A stretch of DNA of 64,000 nt from CAVWNR01 sp963756525 (lineage in GTDB: Bacteria; Actinomycetota; Actinomycetes; Mycobacteriales; Jatrophihabitantaceae). Shown here one piece after another: positions 9,398-17,320 of this stretch (its first letter is position 1; the number at the start of each line of letters is the position of its first letter). A model generated the notes under the pieces. That model ran no database searches. It saw only the letters and a list, made by a program, of their open reading frames with translations, and was not told where the DNA came from. The translations under genes were made by a program, and so were the position numbers. Location: assembly GCA_963756525.1 (NCBI GenBank), contig CAVWNR010000002.1:248001-312000 (forward strand), written 5' to 3'.

Positions 9398-10468
9398 ATG
9401 CAGGATTCGTTCAAGCTGGACGAGCTGGATCTGCGAATCGTCAACGCGCTGCAGATCCAGCCCAGAGCGCCGTGGCGCCTCGTCGGCTCGGTCGTGGGCA
9501 CCGATCCGAGCACCGCGGCGCGCCGCTGGGAGCGCCTGGTCCAAGCCGGAGCGGCCTGGATCTCCTGCTACCCGCCGTTCGAGCAGCAGACGACGATGGC
9601 CTATGTCGAGATCGACTGCGCCCACGGCCGCGCTACACGCGTCGCGGCGGAACTGGCCGGCGACCCGCACACCATGACCGTCAACATCACCGCCGGCGGC
9701 CGGGACATCCTCGTCGAATTGGTCACCCGCGACGCCCGCGACTTCGCCGCCTTCGGCCTCGACCGCCTCGCCGCCGTCGACGGCATCCGCGACGTACGCA
9801 CCCACCCGATCATCGGCATCTATACCGAGGCGGCCCGTTGGCGGCTGCGCAGCCTCGACCCGGCTAGCCAACGCCGGCTGCGCGGCGCCGCGCCCCCCGC
9901 GCCGACCGCGATCGGAGAACCTCGAGCACCGCTGAGCGAGCAGGACTGGACGGTTGCCCGCTGCCTGGCCGAAGACCCGCGCATCACCATCCGCGATCTC
10001 GGCGCGGCATTGGGCGTCAGCCCGGCCACCGCGCGCCGCCGCCTCGAGCACGTCCTCGGCCGGCAGTCCATGCTGCGGTGCGAGCTGGCCCGCACGCTTT
10101 CCGGCTGGCCGATCCAGGCCACCTTCTTCGCCGACTGCCCGGCCGACAAGATCGGTGCCACCGGCCGGGCGCTGAGCCGGCTGCCGGAAGTCCGCACCGT
10201 CACCTCCACCGCCGGCCCACACAATCTCTTCCTCGCGGTCTGGCTCCGCTCGCTCGCGCACGTCCAGGCGCTCGAGGCGGAACTGGCCGGCAAGCTGCCC
10301 CAACTCACCATCGTCGACCGCGCGATCGTCATGCGGCCCGTCAAGCTCGTCGGACGCCTGCTCGATGAGAACGGGTGGACCACCGGCAACGTCCCGGTCG
10401 ACATCCGGCGCAGCCCCGCGGTCCGGGCTCAGCACTCCGAACGTGTCACGAACAACAACCTGGCATGA
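9398..10468 (+). CDS. Lrp/AsnC-family regulator with two tandem AsnC units
   Basis: A 356-residue transcription regulator, twice the length of a standard Lrp protein. The first winged-helix begins at LDELDLRIVNALQ. A second helix-turn-helix follows near residues 185-235 (SEQDWTVARCLAEDPRIT through LGVSPATARRRLEHV), and ligand-binding RAM-like segments lie after each. It is transcribed divergently from the MFS-amidohydrolase-M20 operon, which is the normal arrangement for a local Lrp regulator sensing an amino acid or related effector. A possible -10 box TACTGT lies at 9381-9386. A 40-bp palindrome downstream ends the gene. Confidence 0.85.
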   Translation: MQDSFKLDELDLRIVNALQIQPRAPWRLVGSVVGTDPSTAARRWERLVQAGAAWISCYPPFEQQTTMAYVEIDCAHGRATRVAAELAGDPHTMTVNITAGGRDILVELVTRDARDFAAFGLDRLAAVDGIRDVRTHPIIGIYTEAARWRLRSLDPASQRRLRGAAPPAPTAIGEPRAPLSEQDWTVARCLAEDPRITIRDLGAALGVSPATARRRLEHVLGRQSMLRCELARTLSGWPIQATFFADCPADKIGATGRALSRLPEVRTVTSTAGPHNLFLAVWLRSLAHVQALEAELAGKLPQLTIVDRAIVMRPVKLVGRLLDENGWTTGNVPVDIRRSPAVRAQHSERVTNNNLA

Positions 10469-10486
10469 CGTGGCTCCGCCCACGGT

Positions 10487-10526
10487 TTTGGCAGGACGGG
10501 ACCGCATGCGGTCCCGTCCTGCCAAA
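10487..10526. terminator. 40-bp perfect palindrome, probable bidirectional terminator
   Basis: The sequence is perfectly self-complementary about its centre between 10506 and 10507 (GCATGC core), giving a 20-bp stem. It lies 18 bp after the stop of the Lrp/AsnC gene and before the convergent response regulator, so it can terminate both strands. There is no T tract, as is common in actinobacteria. An operator or cruciform role is a less likely alternative. Confidence 0.7.
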
Positions 10527-10611
10527 CCGAGCACCTCTTGGGCGGTAGCCCGAGGGGCCATCGGCGCGAAGGCATGAACCTTCTGAATCGTCGGGGGACT
10601 GGTTGGGTCTG

Positions 10612-11280
10612 TCACTGTCTTGTGCCTGGTTCGACCAGTCCGGTCTCGTAGGCGAGCACGACTGCTTGGACGCGGTCTCTCGCGTTTGTCTTCCTGAGGA
10701 CTCGTCCGATGTGGGTCTTGATGGTGCTTTCGCTGAGGAACAGACGCTGCCCGATTTCCGTGTTGGACAGGCCCTCGGCGATCAAGCGGAGGATCTCCAA
10801 TTCCCGTGAGGTCAGCGTCTTCAGCGCTGGTGAGGTTCCTGCGGTTGCCGGCGCCGGGCGTCGGCAGAAGCTTTCGATCAACCGACGGGTGATGCTGGGA
10901 GCGAGGAGCGCTTCACCAGAGCTGACTGTGCGGATGGCGTTGATCAGCTCCGTGTGGCGTACGTCTTTCAGCAAGAACCCGCTCGCTCCTGCACGTAGCG
11001 CTTGGTAGAGGTAGTCGGCTTGGTCGAAGGTAGTAAGGATCAAGACCTTGATGTCCTCGCCGCCGGCTGCGAGGAGCTGTGCGGTGGCGTCAAGGCCGTC
11101 GGTGCCTGGCATCCGGATGTCCATGAGGACGACGTCGGGGTGGTGTTGACGGCCCAACGTCACAGCTTCGGCACCGTTACCCGCCTCAGCGATCACCGTC
11201 ATGTCCGGCTCGCGCTCGATCAGCGCGCGGAACCCGTCGCGGACCAGGGACTGGTCATCGGCCAGCAGGATCCGGATCAA
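10612..11280 (-). CDS. NarL/FixJ (LuxR-type) response regulator
   Basis: A 222-residue response regulator. The receiver domain has the acidic pair ADD at residues 7-9, the phospho-acceptor Asp54 in VLMDIRMPG, and the conserved Lys in FLLKDV. A LuxR-type helix-turn-helix follows (LTSRELEILRLIAEGLSN through TIKTHIGRVL). The start is a TTG at 11280 that overlaps the TGA of the histidine kinase as TTGA, so kinase and regulator are translationally coupled. Its targets are unknown; the small membrane-protein and lipoprotein genes on the other side of the kinase are candidates by position only. Confidence 0.93.
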   Translation of the reverse strand: MIRILLADDQSLVRDGFRALIEREPDMTVIAEAGNGAEAVTLGRQHHPDVVLMDIRMPGTDGLDATAQLLAAGGEDIKVLILTTFDQADYLYQALRAGASGFLLKDVRHTELINAIRTVSSGEALLAPSITRRLIESFCRRPAPATAGTSPALKTLTSRELEILRLIAEGLSNTEIGQRLFLSESTIKTHIGRVLRKTNARDRVQAVVLAYETGLVEPGTRQ

Positions 11281-12443
11281 CCCTCAGCCGCCGCGACCGG
11301 AAGGAAGGCACGAACTTGGTAGCCGCCGTCGGGCTGCGGGCCGGTGTGCAGCGTGCCTCCGTAGAGCTGCACGCGGTCGCGCATGCCGGTCAGTCCTCGG
11401 CCCGTTCCGGGCCCCGGGTCAGCACCGGCCGCTGGACCATTGGTCACCTCCGATTCGATGAAGCCGTTCGCGCGGGTCACTCGCACTTCGATTGACGCGC
11501 CGGGGGCGTGGTTGATGGCATTAGTCAGCGCCTCCTGCGTGATCCGAAACAGCGCGAGGTCGACGCCGAGGGGCACGTCGGTCCATGTTCCTCGCTGTTG
11601 CAGGATGATCCGGCCGCCTCCCGCCTGTAGCCGTTCGACGAGGGTGGCGAGACCGGTCATTCGTGGTTGCGCGTGCGTGGGCGTGGGCACATCGGCATCG
11701 TTGATGGCGACGAGCCGGCGCATATCTGCCAGCGCCTGCCGAGCGGACTCCTCGATCGCGTCGACCCGGTGACGTGCGTCAGGCAGCTGACGGTCGTCGA
11801 TGGCCGACCGCGCGGCCATCGACTGCACGATCGTCACGGTGACACTGTGCGCGATGACGTCGTGCAGCTCGGCGGCGATGCGTGCCCGCTCGGCTTCAAC
11901 GGCCATCTTCGTCGCCTGCTCGCGGCGTAGCTGCGCGACCGCCAGCTCAGCCTCGATCGCCGCACCTCGGGTCGCTCTGGAGGCCACGATCCGGGCGACG
12001 ACGGGGCAGGCGAGCAGCACCAGGTAGGTCGCCTGGATGCTTTCCACTGCAGTGGATGCGAACGGGTCGCGCGAGTAATGGAAGACCAACGCCAGCAACG
12101 CGATCGCCGACGCTGCCACGGTCTTCTCCAACCGGTGATCTCGCCGCGCGACCGTATACAGCACCAGGCACAGGGCCAGGAACCCAGCGAACGTTCCGCT
12201 ATCTGGGGCCGGCAACGCCTCGACCGTCAGTGCCACGACGACGACCGCGAATGCCGACCACGGCCATCGCCGCCGCCATGCCAGCGCGGTACATCCCACC
12301 GCCCAGACGACAGCAGAGAACACCGGGTAAGCAATGACCCGGTGCGGGTCCGGGAAGCGGATCTGAAGCTCGCCCAGGATCAGCAAAGCCACCGCAAGCA
12401 CCACGTCGAACGGCAGCGGCCGCCACCGGGGGACCGCGCTCAT
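11277..12443 (-). CDS. Sensor histidine kinase (HisKA_3 type)
   Basis: A 388-residue membrane kinase. The N-terminal 160 residues hold several hydrophobic helices (VVLAVALLILGEL, LALCLVLYTVA and others). The dimerisation/phospho-acceptor segment ERARIAAELHDVIAHSV contains the His, and the ATP-binding domain shows the N box EALTNAINHAPG and G box GRGLTGMRDRV. It is the cognate partner of the downstream NarL-type regulator. The ATG at 12443 is annotated; a GTG at 12509 would add 22 residues, and neither has a strong ribosome-binding site. The signal sensed is not apparent. Confidence 0.9.
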   Translation of the reverse strand: MSAVPRWRPLPFDVVLAVALLILGELQIRFPDPHRVIAYPVFSAVVWAVGCTALAWRRRWPWSAFAVVVVALTVEALPAPDSGTFAGFLALCLVLYTVARRDHRLEKTVAASAIALLALVFHYSRDPFASTAVESIQATYLVLLACPVVARIVASRATRGAAIEAELAVAQLRREQATKMAVEAERARIAAELHDVIAHSVTVTIVQSMAARSAIDDRQLPDARHRVDAIEESARQALADMRRLVAINDADVPTPTHAQPRMTGLATLVERLQAGGGRIILQQRGTWTDVPLGVDLALFRITQEALTNAINHAPGASIEVRVTRANGFIESEVTNGPAAGADPGPGTGRGLTGMRDRVQLYGGTLHTGPQPDGGYQVRAFLPVAAAEG

Positions 12444-12626
12444 AGGGGAAGCGTATCGCCGAAGCAGCCCGCGCGGCGTCACCCGCTGGGACCACTCGGT
12501 CGATACCACAGTACTGGACCCTCACTCCCGCATAGCAGCTACGGGAACCCCTGAGCTGACGACACCGACAGGTCATCGGGAACACGCTTCATGCAGTGAA
12601 TCCGAAACGAGCAGTAGGAGAGCGTG

Positions 12627-12812
12627 ATGACGCGCATACCAGTTTGGCTCTACATCCTCTTCGGCCTGCTGGCTGTCACCGCCGGGATCGTCGGTGTCGT
12701 ACATGCCGCCGCCGGGCTGCCGACGGCGTTCTGGGCGGTCGTCACCGTCCTTGGAGCCGCCAGCCTGGCCAACGCCGCGTTCAGGATGCGACCGGACAGG
12801 CACCAGGCGTGA
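12627..12812 (+). CDS. Small two-helix membrane protein
   Basis: A 61-residue protein with two predicted membrane helices, roughly WLYILFGLLAVTAGIVGVVH and AFWAVVTVLGAASLANAAF, and a short basic tail (RMRPDRHQA). AGGAG at 12616-12620 is six bases before the ATG at 12627, so this start is preferred over the GTG one codon earlier. It is divergent from the histidine kinase and may be under control of that two-component system. No function can be assigned. Confidence 0.65.
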   Translation: MTRIPVWLYILFGLLAVTAGIVGVVHAAAGLPTAFWAVVTVLGAASLANAAFRMRPDRHQA

Positions 12813-12876
12813 TGGCGCAGACGCCGTCACCCTCATCGGTCTCGGTCTGTGCGATCACAAGATCCAGGAGCGAAGC

Positions 12877-13314
12877 GTGACCACTACCCCTTGGCAAGAA
12901 CACCCGAGTCTGCCGTCCGACGTGCCCACTAACCGACCCACGGCGGTCCGCAACGCGCTAACATCCGCAGCGATCGCGACCGCCGCGTACGCGCTCCTGC
13001 TGGCGCTGCTGGTGCTCGTCATCTACCTCGAAGACCACTCAGTTCTCATACCACTGGTGGTCCTCAGCGCAGCCGGCTTGGCCGTCGCCGGCCTGAGCGC
13101 GACCGTCCGACGACGCTGGACCGCCTGGCCAATGGTGATCTACGCGCTGGTCGTGCTCGCCGCAGACGGCCCACACCAGATCCCCGCGATCGTGCACCCC
13201 GAGTCGCTGCCACACGCCGTCGGCGGGGTCATCCTCCTCCTCGCCGGACTCGCAACCCTCGTCATGGCTATCCGGGCTGCGGTCAAGCAACCAACCTCAC
13301 GCAGGACGCCATGA
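12877..13314 (+). CDS. Four-helix membrane protein of unknown function
   Basis: A 145-residue hydrophobic protein with about four membrane helices (for example AYALLLALLVLVIYL, LIPLVVLSAAGLAVAG, MVIYALVVLAAD, GVILLLAGLATLVMAI). The GTG at 12877 follows CCAGGAG by six bases, which decides the start; the longer in-frame upstream reading lacks membrane-protein character. It follows the small two-helix protein and probably shares its transcript. The family was not recognised. Confidence 0.65.
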   Translation: MTTTPWQEHPSLPSDVPTNRPTAVRNALTSAAIATAAYALLLALLVLVIYLEDHSVLIPLVVLSAAGLAVAGLSATVRRRWTAWPMVIYALVVLAADGPHQIPAIVHPESLPHAVGGVILLLAGLATLVMAIRAAVKQPTSRRTP

Positions 13315-13476
13315 TCTTCAACAGCACACCGGATCCCAAGGCTCGAACCCGGATTCCGGTTCGACCCGAGCCGGTCGGTGCGAACGGTGCCCACCTGCCT
13401 GGCGAACCCGCCGACACCGTCAACCGTCGCCACGGTAGCTCCCACCGGCATCAGCAACACGATCTAGGAGAGCAGC

Positions 13477-14082
13477 ATGACTACCATTCCGTCCCGAGCC
13501 CTCGCCTGCCTGCGGTCCGCGCTCGCGCTCGGCGCCGCCGTGACCATCTGCATCGGCCTGAGCGCCTGCTCCAGCAGCGCAAACCAAGGCAGGCGCATCC
13601 GCCGGTGTCGGTCACCCAACGCATAGCGCTGCGGCGAAACCGGCCACCACCTCGAACACGGACCCGGCGGCTGTTGCCGGCAACGATCACGCGTGCACGG
13701 TGGTGACCGAAGCCGAGGCCAGCACCGCGCTCGGCACCGACCCCGGCGCGGGCGTCGAAACGCCAGCGTCGCCGGCGTGGGGTCATGCCTCTACGGCTCG
13801 ATGACCTCGCCCTCGTTTGTGCGCGTGACAATCCATCACCCGAACGGTGAGATCGTGTACGACGGCTATCACCGGTCGGTGACAGCCGGCAACGCCGCGC
13901 TCGTCGTCGACGTGCCCGGGGTCGGTGACCGGGCCTTCGAAGCACCAAGCGGGGCCTCGCAAACCTCGATCTACTTCGTCAAGGGCCAGACCGAGGTATC
14001 CATCGACCTCGCGGTTCCCGCCGGTGCGCCGCCCAAGGACAAGGCCGTCGCCTTGGCGACCGCGGCAGCCGGCCGAGTATGA
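13477..14082 (+). pseudogene. DUF3558-like lipoprotein broken by two compensating frameshifts
   Basis: From the ATG at 13477 (TAGGAG at 13465-13470) comes a lipoprotein signal peptide with lipobox LSACSSS (Cys31), but this frame stops at 13624-13626. Between about 13588 and 13755 the coding signal moves to the next frame, giving HACTVVTEAEASTALG, the expected start of the mature domain. After about 13755 it returns to the original frame (VAGVGSCLYGSM onward) and continues to 14082. The middle frame has no stop and the other frame there reads as Arg-rich nonsense. It is a paralogue of the intact lipoprotein at 14166. Two small indels or sequence errors would explain it. Confidence 0.65.
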
Positions 14083-14165
14083 GCACCACGCCGCGACCGC
14101 CAGCCTGCGCGCGCTCCCGGCGACGGCCCCCACCAGCCCGATGTGCCAACCTAATGGAGACAACA

Positions 14166-14960
14166 ATGATCAGTATCGCGACACCGAGGACGACCGCCCG
14201 AACGCGGGCCGCGCTCACGATCGGCGCCGCCGCGCTGGCCGGCATCGGACTGGCCGCCTGCTCCAGCGGCGGCACCATCACGGCAGCGAAGCCGCCCGCG
14301 CCAAGGGCCGCCTCGTCGTCATCATCGAACCCGCCGACATCAGTGAGCCCGCCGCCCTCATCGAATCCGCCGGCATCGTCGCCCACTGCAGGCACCACCG
14401 CGACCGGATCCTCACCAGCCGCCGGGATGGGCACCAGCCACCCGTGTGCGCTGCTCACCCAAGCTGACGTCACCACAGCGATCGGCCAGCCCGTCGGAAC
14501 CGGCACGGTACAAGCCAAAGCCGGCGCTAGCGCGTGCACCTACGACTCGACGGACGGCAGCATCGCCGGCGGTTTGATCGCCGTCAGCACCTGGAAGAAC
14601 ATCACCGACGTCTTCCGTACCAACAAGATCACGCTGACCCCGATCAGCGGGCTCGGCGATCAAGCCGGCAGCGGCTTCTCCGGTGCGCAGTTCCCAGCGC
14701 TAGTGGTGCGCGAAGACAGCATCGGATTTGAGATCTCGATCCACGGTCCGCACATCAGCGCCTCGCCCGATCACGGGCTGGCCACGGCTGAAAACCTGGC
14801 CCGCCTCGTCCTGTCTCGGCTGCAACCCCGCAAGCCGACCCAGCGCTGGCCCGCCGATTCGCACCCGATCAACGACGGGCAGCCAGCGTCGCGACCACGA
14901 GCCACCGCGTCATCACCCACACCGGCGGCGGGGCGGTGTCCACCAGCAACTGCCGTGTGA
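14166..14960 (+). CDS. Secreted lipoprotein, DUF3558-like
   Basis: A 264-residue lipoprotein. The signal peptide ends in the lipobox LAACSSG with Cys32 as the lipidated residue. A Pro/Ser-rich linker of about 60 residues follows, then a globular domain beginning HPCALLTQADVTTAIG with a second Cys in SACTYDS. The tail after LARLVLSRL is low-complexity and may be beyond the natural end. GGAGA at 14156-14160 supports the ATG at 14166. It is a tandem paralogue of the frameshifted gene just upstream (HACTVVTEAEASTALG and GVGD compared with GLGD). The molecular role is unknown. Confidence 0.7.
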   Translation: MISIATPRTTARTRAALTIGAAALAGIGLAACSSGGTITAAKPPAPRAASSSSSNPPTSVSPPPSSNPPASSPTAGTTATGSSPAAGMGTSHPCALLTQADVTTAIGQPVGTGTVQAKAGASACTYDSTDGSIAGGLIAVSTWKNITDVFRTNKITLTPISGLGDQAGSGFSGAQFPALVVREDSIGFEISIHGPHISASPDHGLATAENLARLVLSRLQPRKPTQRWPADSHPINDGQPASRPRATASSPTPAAGRCPPATAV

Positions 14961-15154
14961 CGCCGGCGGCGACACAGCGTGACCCGACACGATCTGCAGC
15001 TATCGTGGCCCGGGCGCCCTTCATCAGGTGCACGTCGCCCGGCGAGTGCAACTGCACGGCACCCAGGCCTGACCGCAAGGGATCCCTATCGGTAACGCCA
15101 TTGGCGTGATTACTCACTGTTCTGGGTTGAGCTGTCGTGCATCACCCACGCATC

Positions 15155-15183
15155 CCGACACCCCCAAGGTTTCGTAGTACGAT
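15155..15183 (+). promoter_or_regulatory. Probable leaderless promoter of the decayed toxin-antitoxin pair
   Basis: CCGACA at 15155-15160 and TACGAT at 15178-15183 are separated by 17 bp and fit actinobacterial -35 and -10 elements. The GTG at 15190 lies six bases after the -10 box, at the expected transcription start, so the message would be leaderless. The roughly 190 bp before it hold nothing recognisable. Confidence 0.4.
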
Positions 15184-15189
15184 TCTCGA

Positions 15190-15432
15190 GTGGAGGTGCT
15201 CCCCTCGGCGCTACGCCACAGCGTCGACCCGGAGGACGTCCAGCACGCCCTCACCTAGGCCCTCACCGTCGACCAAGTCGGCGAGGACCCCGACCGATAC
15301 CTCGTTCTCGGCCCGGACCAGGCCGCGAACCTCCTCGAACTCGTCGTCCTCGACCGGCCACACGGCCCGGCCGTTATCCACGCGATGCCGATGCGACCCC
15401 AATACCGACGCCTACTCCCCGGAGGGAGGTGA
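15190..15432 (+). pseudogene. Toxin-like gene interrupted by an amber codon
   Basis: From the GTG at 15190 the frame reads VEVLPSALRHSVDPEDVQH, is cut by TAG at codon 23 (15256-15258), and then continues with clearly protein-like sequence (DQVGEDPDRYLVLGPDQ, NLLELVVLDR, MPMRPQYRRLLPGG) to a TGA at 15430-15432. Codon 23 is the only defect. This resembles short actinobacterial toxin-like proteins that sit immediately upstream of a ribbon-helix-helix antitoxin; the exact family is recalled only approximately. The next gene begins 7 bp downstream. Confidence 0.55.
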
Positions 15433-15439
15433 CCATCAG

Positions 15440-15700
15440 ATGACCACCAAGCCGAAAGCGATGCCGACTCCTGCCGAGGTCGAGCAGCTGGCCGACGAAG
15501 CCGAACGCGGCTACGACGTCGACAAGATCCCGCGCCGCCGCGCCGGCCGCCCACCCCGCGGCGCTGCGGCAGGCACCGTCGAATCTGTCCGCCTCGATCC
15601 TGACCTCAAACGCGACCTACTCCTTCGCGCCGCCCGCGACCACACCAGCGTCTCCGAAGTCATCCGCCGCGGCCTCGACGAATACCTCCACGCCAGCTGA
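15440..15700 (+). CDS. Ribbon-helix-helix (CopG-like) antitoxin
   Basis: An 86-residue DNA-binding protein. The C-terminal half has ribbon-helix-helix character: a beta strand SVRLDPDLKRDLLLRAA followed by TSVSEVIRRGLDEYL. The N-terminal half is charged with a basic Arg/Pro patch (RRRAGRPPRG). GGAGGGAGG at 15421-15429 precedes the ATG at 15440. It lies 7 bp after a toxin-like frame that carries an in-frame stop, so it is probably an orphan antitoxin retained after toxin loss. It would normally autoregulate the promoter upstream. Confidence 0.7.
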   Translation: MTTKPKAMPTPAEVEQLADEAERGYDVDKIPRRRAGRPPRGAAAGTVESVRLDPDLKRDLLLRAARDHTSVSEVIRRGLDEYLHAS

Positions 15701-15827
15701 GCCCGCAAGCGGATCCACATCTGACACGGCCGCCGAGCCGCTCGCTCACGTAGCGCTTGCGGGACGACCAAGACTGTTCGGAGGTGGAGCGGCTGGGGTC
15801 GCCGACGCGACCTTCAGACCGTTCGGC

Positions 15828-16286
15828 TTACCGGAGTCGGTCGCCGGGGGATGAGCCGCCGGTGGCGCGCTGGGCTGACTCGCGCTGCAGCGCCCGGAAC
15901 GTCTCGGGCAGTGCTCGCCGGACTCGTGGGCCGCAGTAGAGACGGAAAAGCACGACCAGGGGGCCGTGCACTTCATAACGCTTGGCGACCTTGACGCGGC
16001 CCGCTCCTGCCGGCTCGAGGAGATGATCGATGACCAGTCGTCCGCCTGGTAGCGGTGACTCAGCGGTCCACCGTCGGTGCGGTTCAATGGCGGTGATAAT
16101 GCTTTCGCCGCCGGGGTTGCCGCGCTGCTTGGACCACACCGTCGTGCCGACTGCAAATGGACCCCTCGGCTCGGTCCGCTCCTCGCGCGGATCCCACCGG
16201 GGAAAGCTGGCCAAGTCCGTCCATACGTCCCAGACCCAGTCCGGCTCCGCGTCGATGACCAGTTCATCACCGAAGACGTACGCCAT
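15828..16286 (-). CDS. SRPBCC-fold protein (polyketide cyclase/dehydrase-like)
   Basis: A 152-residue protein of the START/SRPBCC fold. The opening FGDELVIDAEPDWVWDVWTD is the usual first strand and helix, followed by FPRWDPRE and the central GTTVWSKQR strand. Such proteins bind hydrophobic ligands or act as cyclases or aromatases. No catalytic residues can be assigned and there is no biosynthetic neighbour, so a specific role is not claimed. It is transcribed alone on the minus strand, downstream of a decayed kinase-like gene. Confidence 0.75.
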   Translation of the reverse strand: MAYVFGDELVIDAEPDWVWDVWTDLASFPRWDPREERTEPRGPFAVGTTVWSKQRGNPGGESIITAIEPHRRWTAESPLPGGRLVIDHLLEPAGAGRVKVAKRYEVHGPLVVLFRLYCGPRVRRALPETFRALQRESAQRATGGSSPGDRLR

Positions 16287-16345
16287 GCTGGCCTCCTACC
16301 GCTGGTACTCGCTCGGAGCCTACGGGCGGCCGACGACCGCGCCGT

Positions 16346-16690
16346 CCAACCATCGGCGAGCGGGACGGGCAGGGCAATGTTCGCGTGGTGCAGCATCCGT
16401 GCGGCGGCACCCGCCCCGGCCCACGCCGCCGGCGACGCGGTCGACGGCTCGCCGAGGGGGCCGAGTGCCGTCCCTGGGAGGGCGGCGAGCGCGAGCACGG
16501 GCGGCCTGCGCCACAGGGTCGGGATCGGCGCCATAGCCATCGCCTCGACCTCAACGTCGGTGCACGTCTGATCAGAGCCGATCTTCAGGAACACGTCGCC
16601 GACGCGCAGCGCGTCGCGCGCTCGTCATGGGCGACGACGACCTCGACCTTCTCCACGTCGGCCAGCACCGCGAGATGACCACCGACGTCG
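16346..16690 (-). pseudogene. Remnant of an aminoglycoside-phosphotransferase-family gene
   Basis: Read on the minus strand, 16690 to about 16608 gives GDVGGHLAVLADVEKVEVVV. A frameshift near 16607 joins this to LRVGDVFLKI and then DVEVEAMAMAPIPT, RPPVLALAALPGTALG and STASPAAWAGAGAAARMLH. The segment resembles the N-terminal lobe of APH-like kinases. The catalytic C-terminal half is missing; sequence beyond about 16346 degrades. This is the only gene-like content found in the 16287-16921 gap; 16691-16921 shows nothing I can support. Confidence 0.45.
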
Positions 16691-16921
16691 CCACGGGATT
16701 ATCGCGTGCGACTGCGCGGCTGACCGCGTCCCCACTGCCCAGCGGCCTTCGTGGACGACGCCGGCCTCTGACGGATCGGCTGCAGGACGCGCAACCGCGC
16801 CGACGTCAGCGCGGTGTCCTGGTATCCCAGGGCGATGGGTCTGGCGAGCCGCCGGCGAAGGCGCGGTTTGGCGCGGTTGATCTCCTGCGCTGCGAGCGAC
16901 CGGGCTTCGCGCTGCCGCCGG

Positions 16922-17233
16922 TCAGTCCTCGACCGACCCCTGATGGACGATGTCGTAGATGGCGTGGGTCGAGCTGAAACCCGCCGCCTGGACGGCGCGG
17001 ACAAGGTCGCGGTAGCGCTCGTCGCGGGCCGCGGCCAGGTGGTCGGCCGAGCGCCATTCAACGTAGTTCACGAACCGATAGCGAGCCCCCGGGACCAGCG
17101 CCCGGTGCAGGCGGTGACCGAGGTAGCCGGGCTGGCCCGACATGTAGGTGTTCACCTCGCGGAACCGGGCCAGGAACTCTTCGTCGCGGATCTCCGGCAC
17201 TTCGAAGCAGTTGATCAGTCGGATCATCGTCAT
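16922..17233 (-). CDS. Antibiotic biosynthesis monooxygenase (ABM) domain protein
   Basis: A 103-residue ferredoxin-like-fold protein of the ABM/dimeric alpha-beta barrel group. The opening strand IRLINCFEVPE, the helix DEEFLARFREVNTYM and the strand RFVNYVEWRSADH match the family layout. Relatives include small cofactor-independent monooxygenases and heme-degrading proteins, but no heme ligand can be singled out here. The ATG at 17233 has GGGGGT a few bases upstream on its strand; an upstream start would add six residues. It is divergent from a TetR gene, which may control it. Confidence 0.7.
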   Translation of the reverse strand: MTMIRLINCFEVPEIRDEEFLARFREVNTYMSGQPGYLGHRLHRALVPGARYRFVNYVEWRSADHLAAARDERYRDLVRAVQAAGFSSTHAIYDIVHQGSVED

Positions 17234-17275
17234 GCCAACCCCCAATTGCACTCATGTGCGGTGAATGCAGATGTG

Positions 17276-17281
17276 TATAGT
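17276..17281 (+). promoter_or_regulatory. -10 box TATAGT giving a leaderless transcript
   Basis: TATAGT lies six bases before the ATG at 17288, placing the expected transcription start at that codon. No clear -35 element is visible. Nearby GCAC-TCAT-GTGC (17248-17259) is a short inverted repeat between the divergent ABM and TetR genes and could be an operator. Confidence 0.45.
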
Positions 17282-17287
17282 CCGGGG

Positions 17288-17320
17288 ATGGCCTCCTGTC
17301 AACGGCGCCGGCTGCGATGA
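17288..17320 (+). CDS. Ten-residue leader peptide coupled to the TetR gene
   Basis: An ATG at the predicted transcription start opens a 10-codon frame, MASCQRRRLR, whose TGA at 17318-17320 overlaps the TetR start codon as ATGA. The TetR gene has no visible ribosome-binding site of its own, so it may depend on re-initiation from this leader. The peptide is basic with a single Cys. Whether it is made is inferred from the arrangement only. Confidence 0.35.
   Translation: MASCQRRRLR

Noticed and set aside
13340..13375. tRNA-like T-arm sequence GGCTCGAACCCGG
   Set aside because: No acceptor stem, anticodon arm or CCA context can be folded around it; it is only a short GC-rich inverted repeat.
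16691..16921. Minus-strand Arg-rich frame between the kinase remnant and ABM gene
   Set aside because: No start with a ribosome site, no recognisable motif and no similarity to neighbours; could be decayed sequence.
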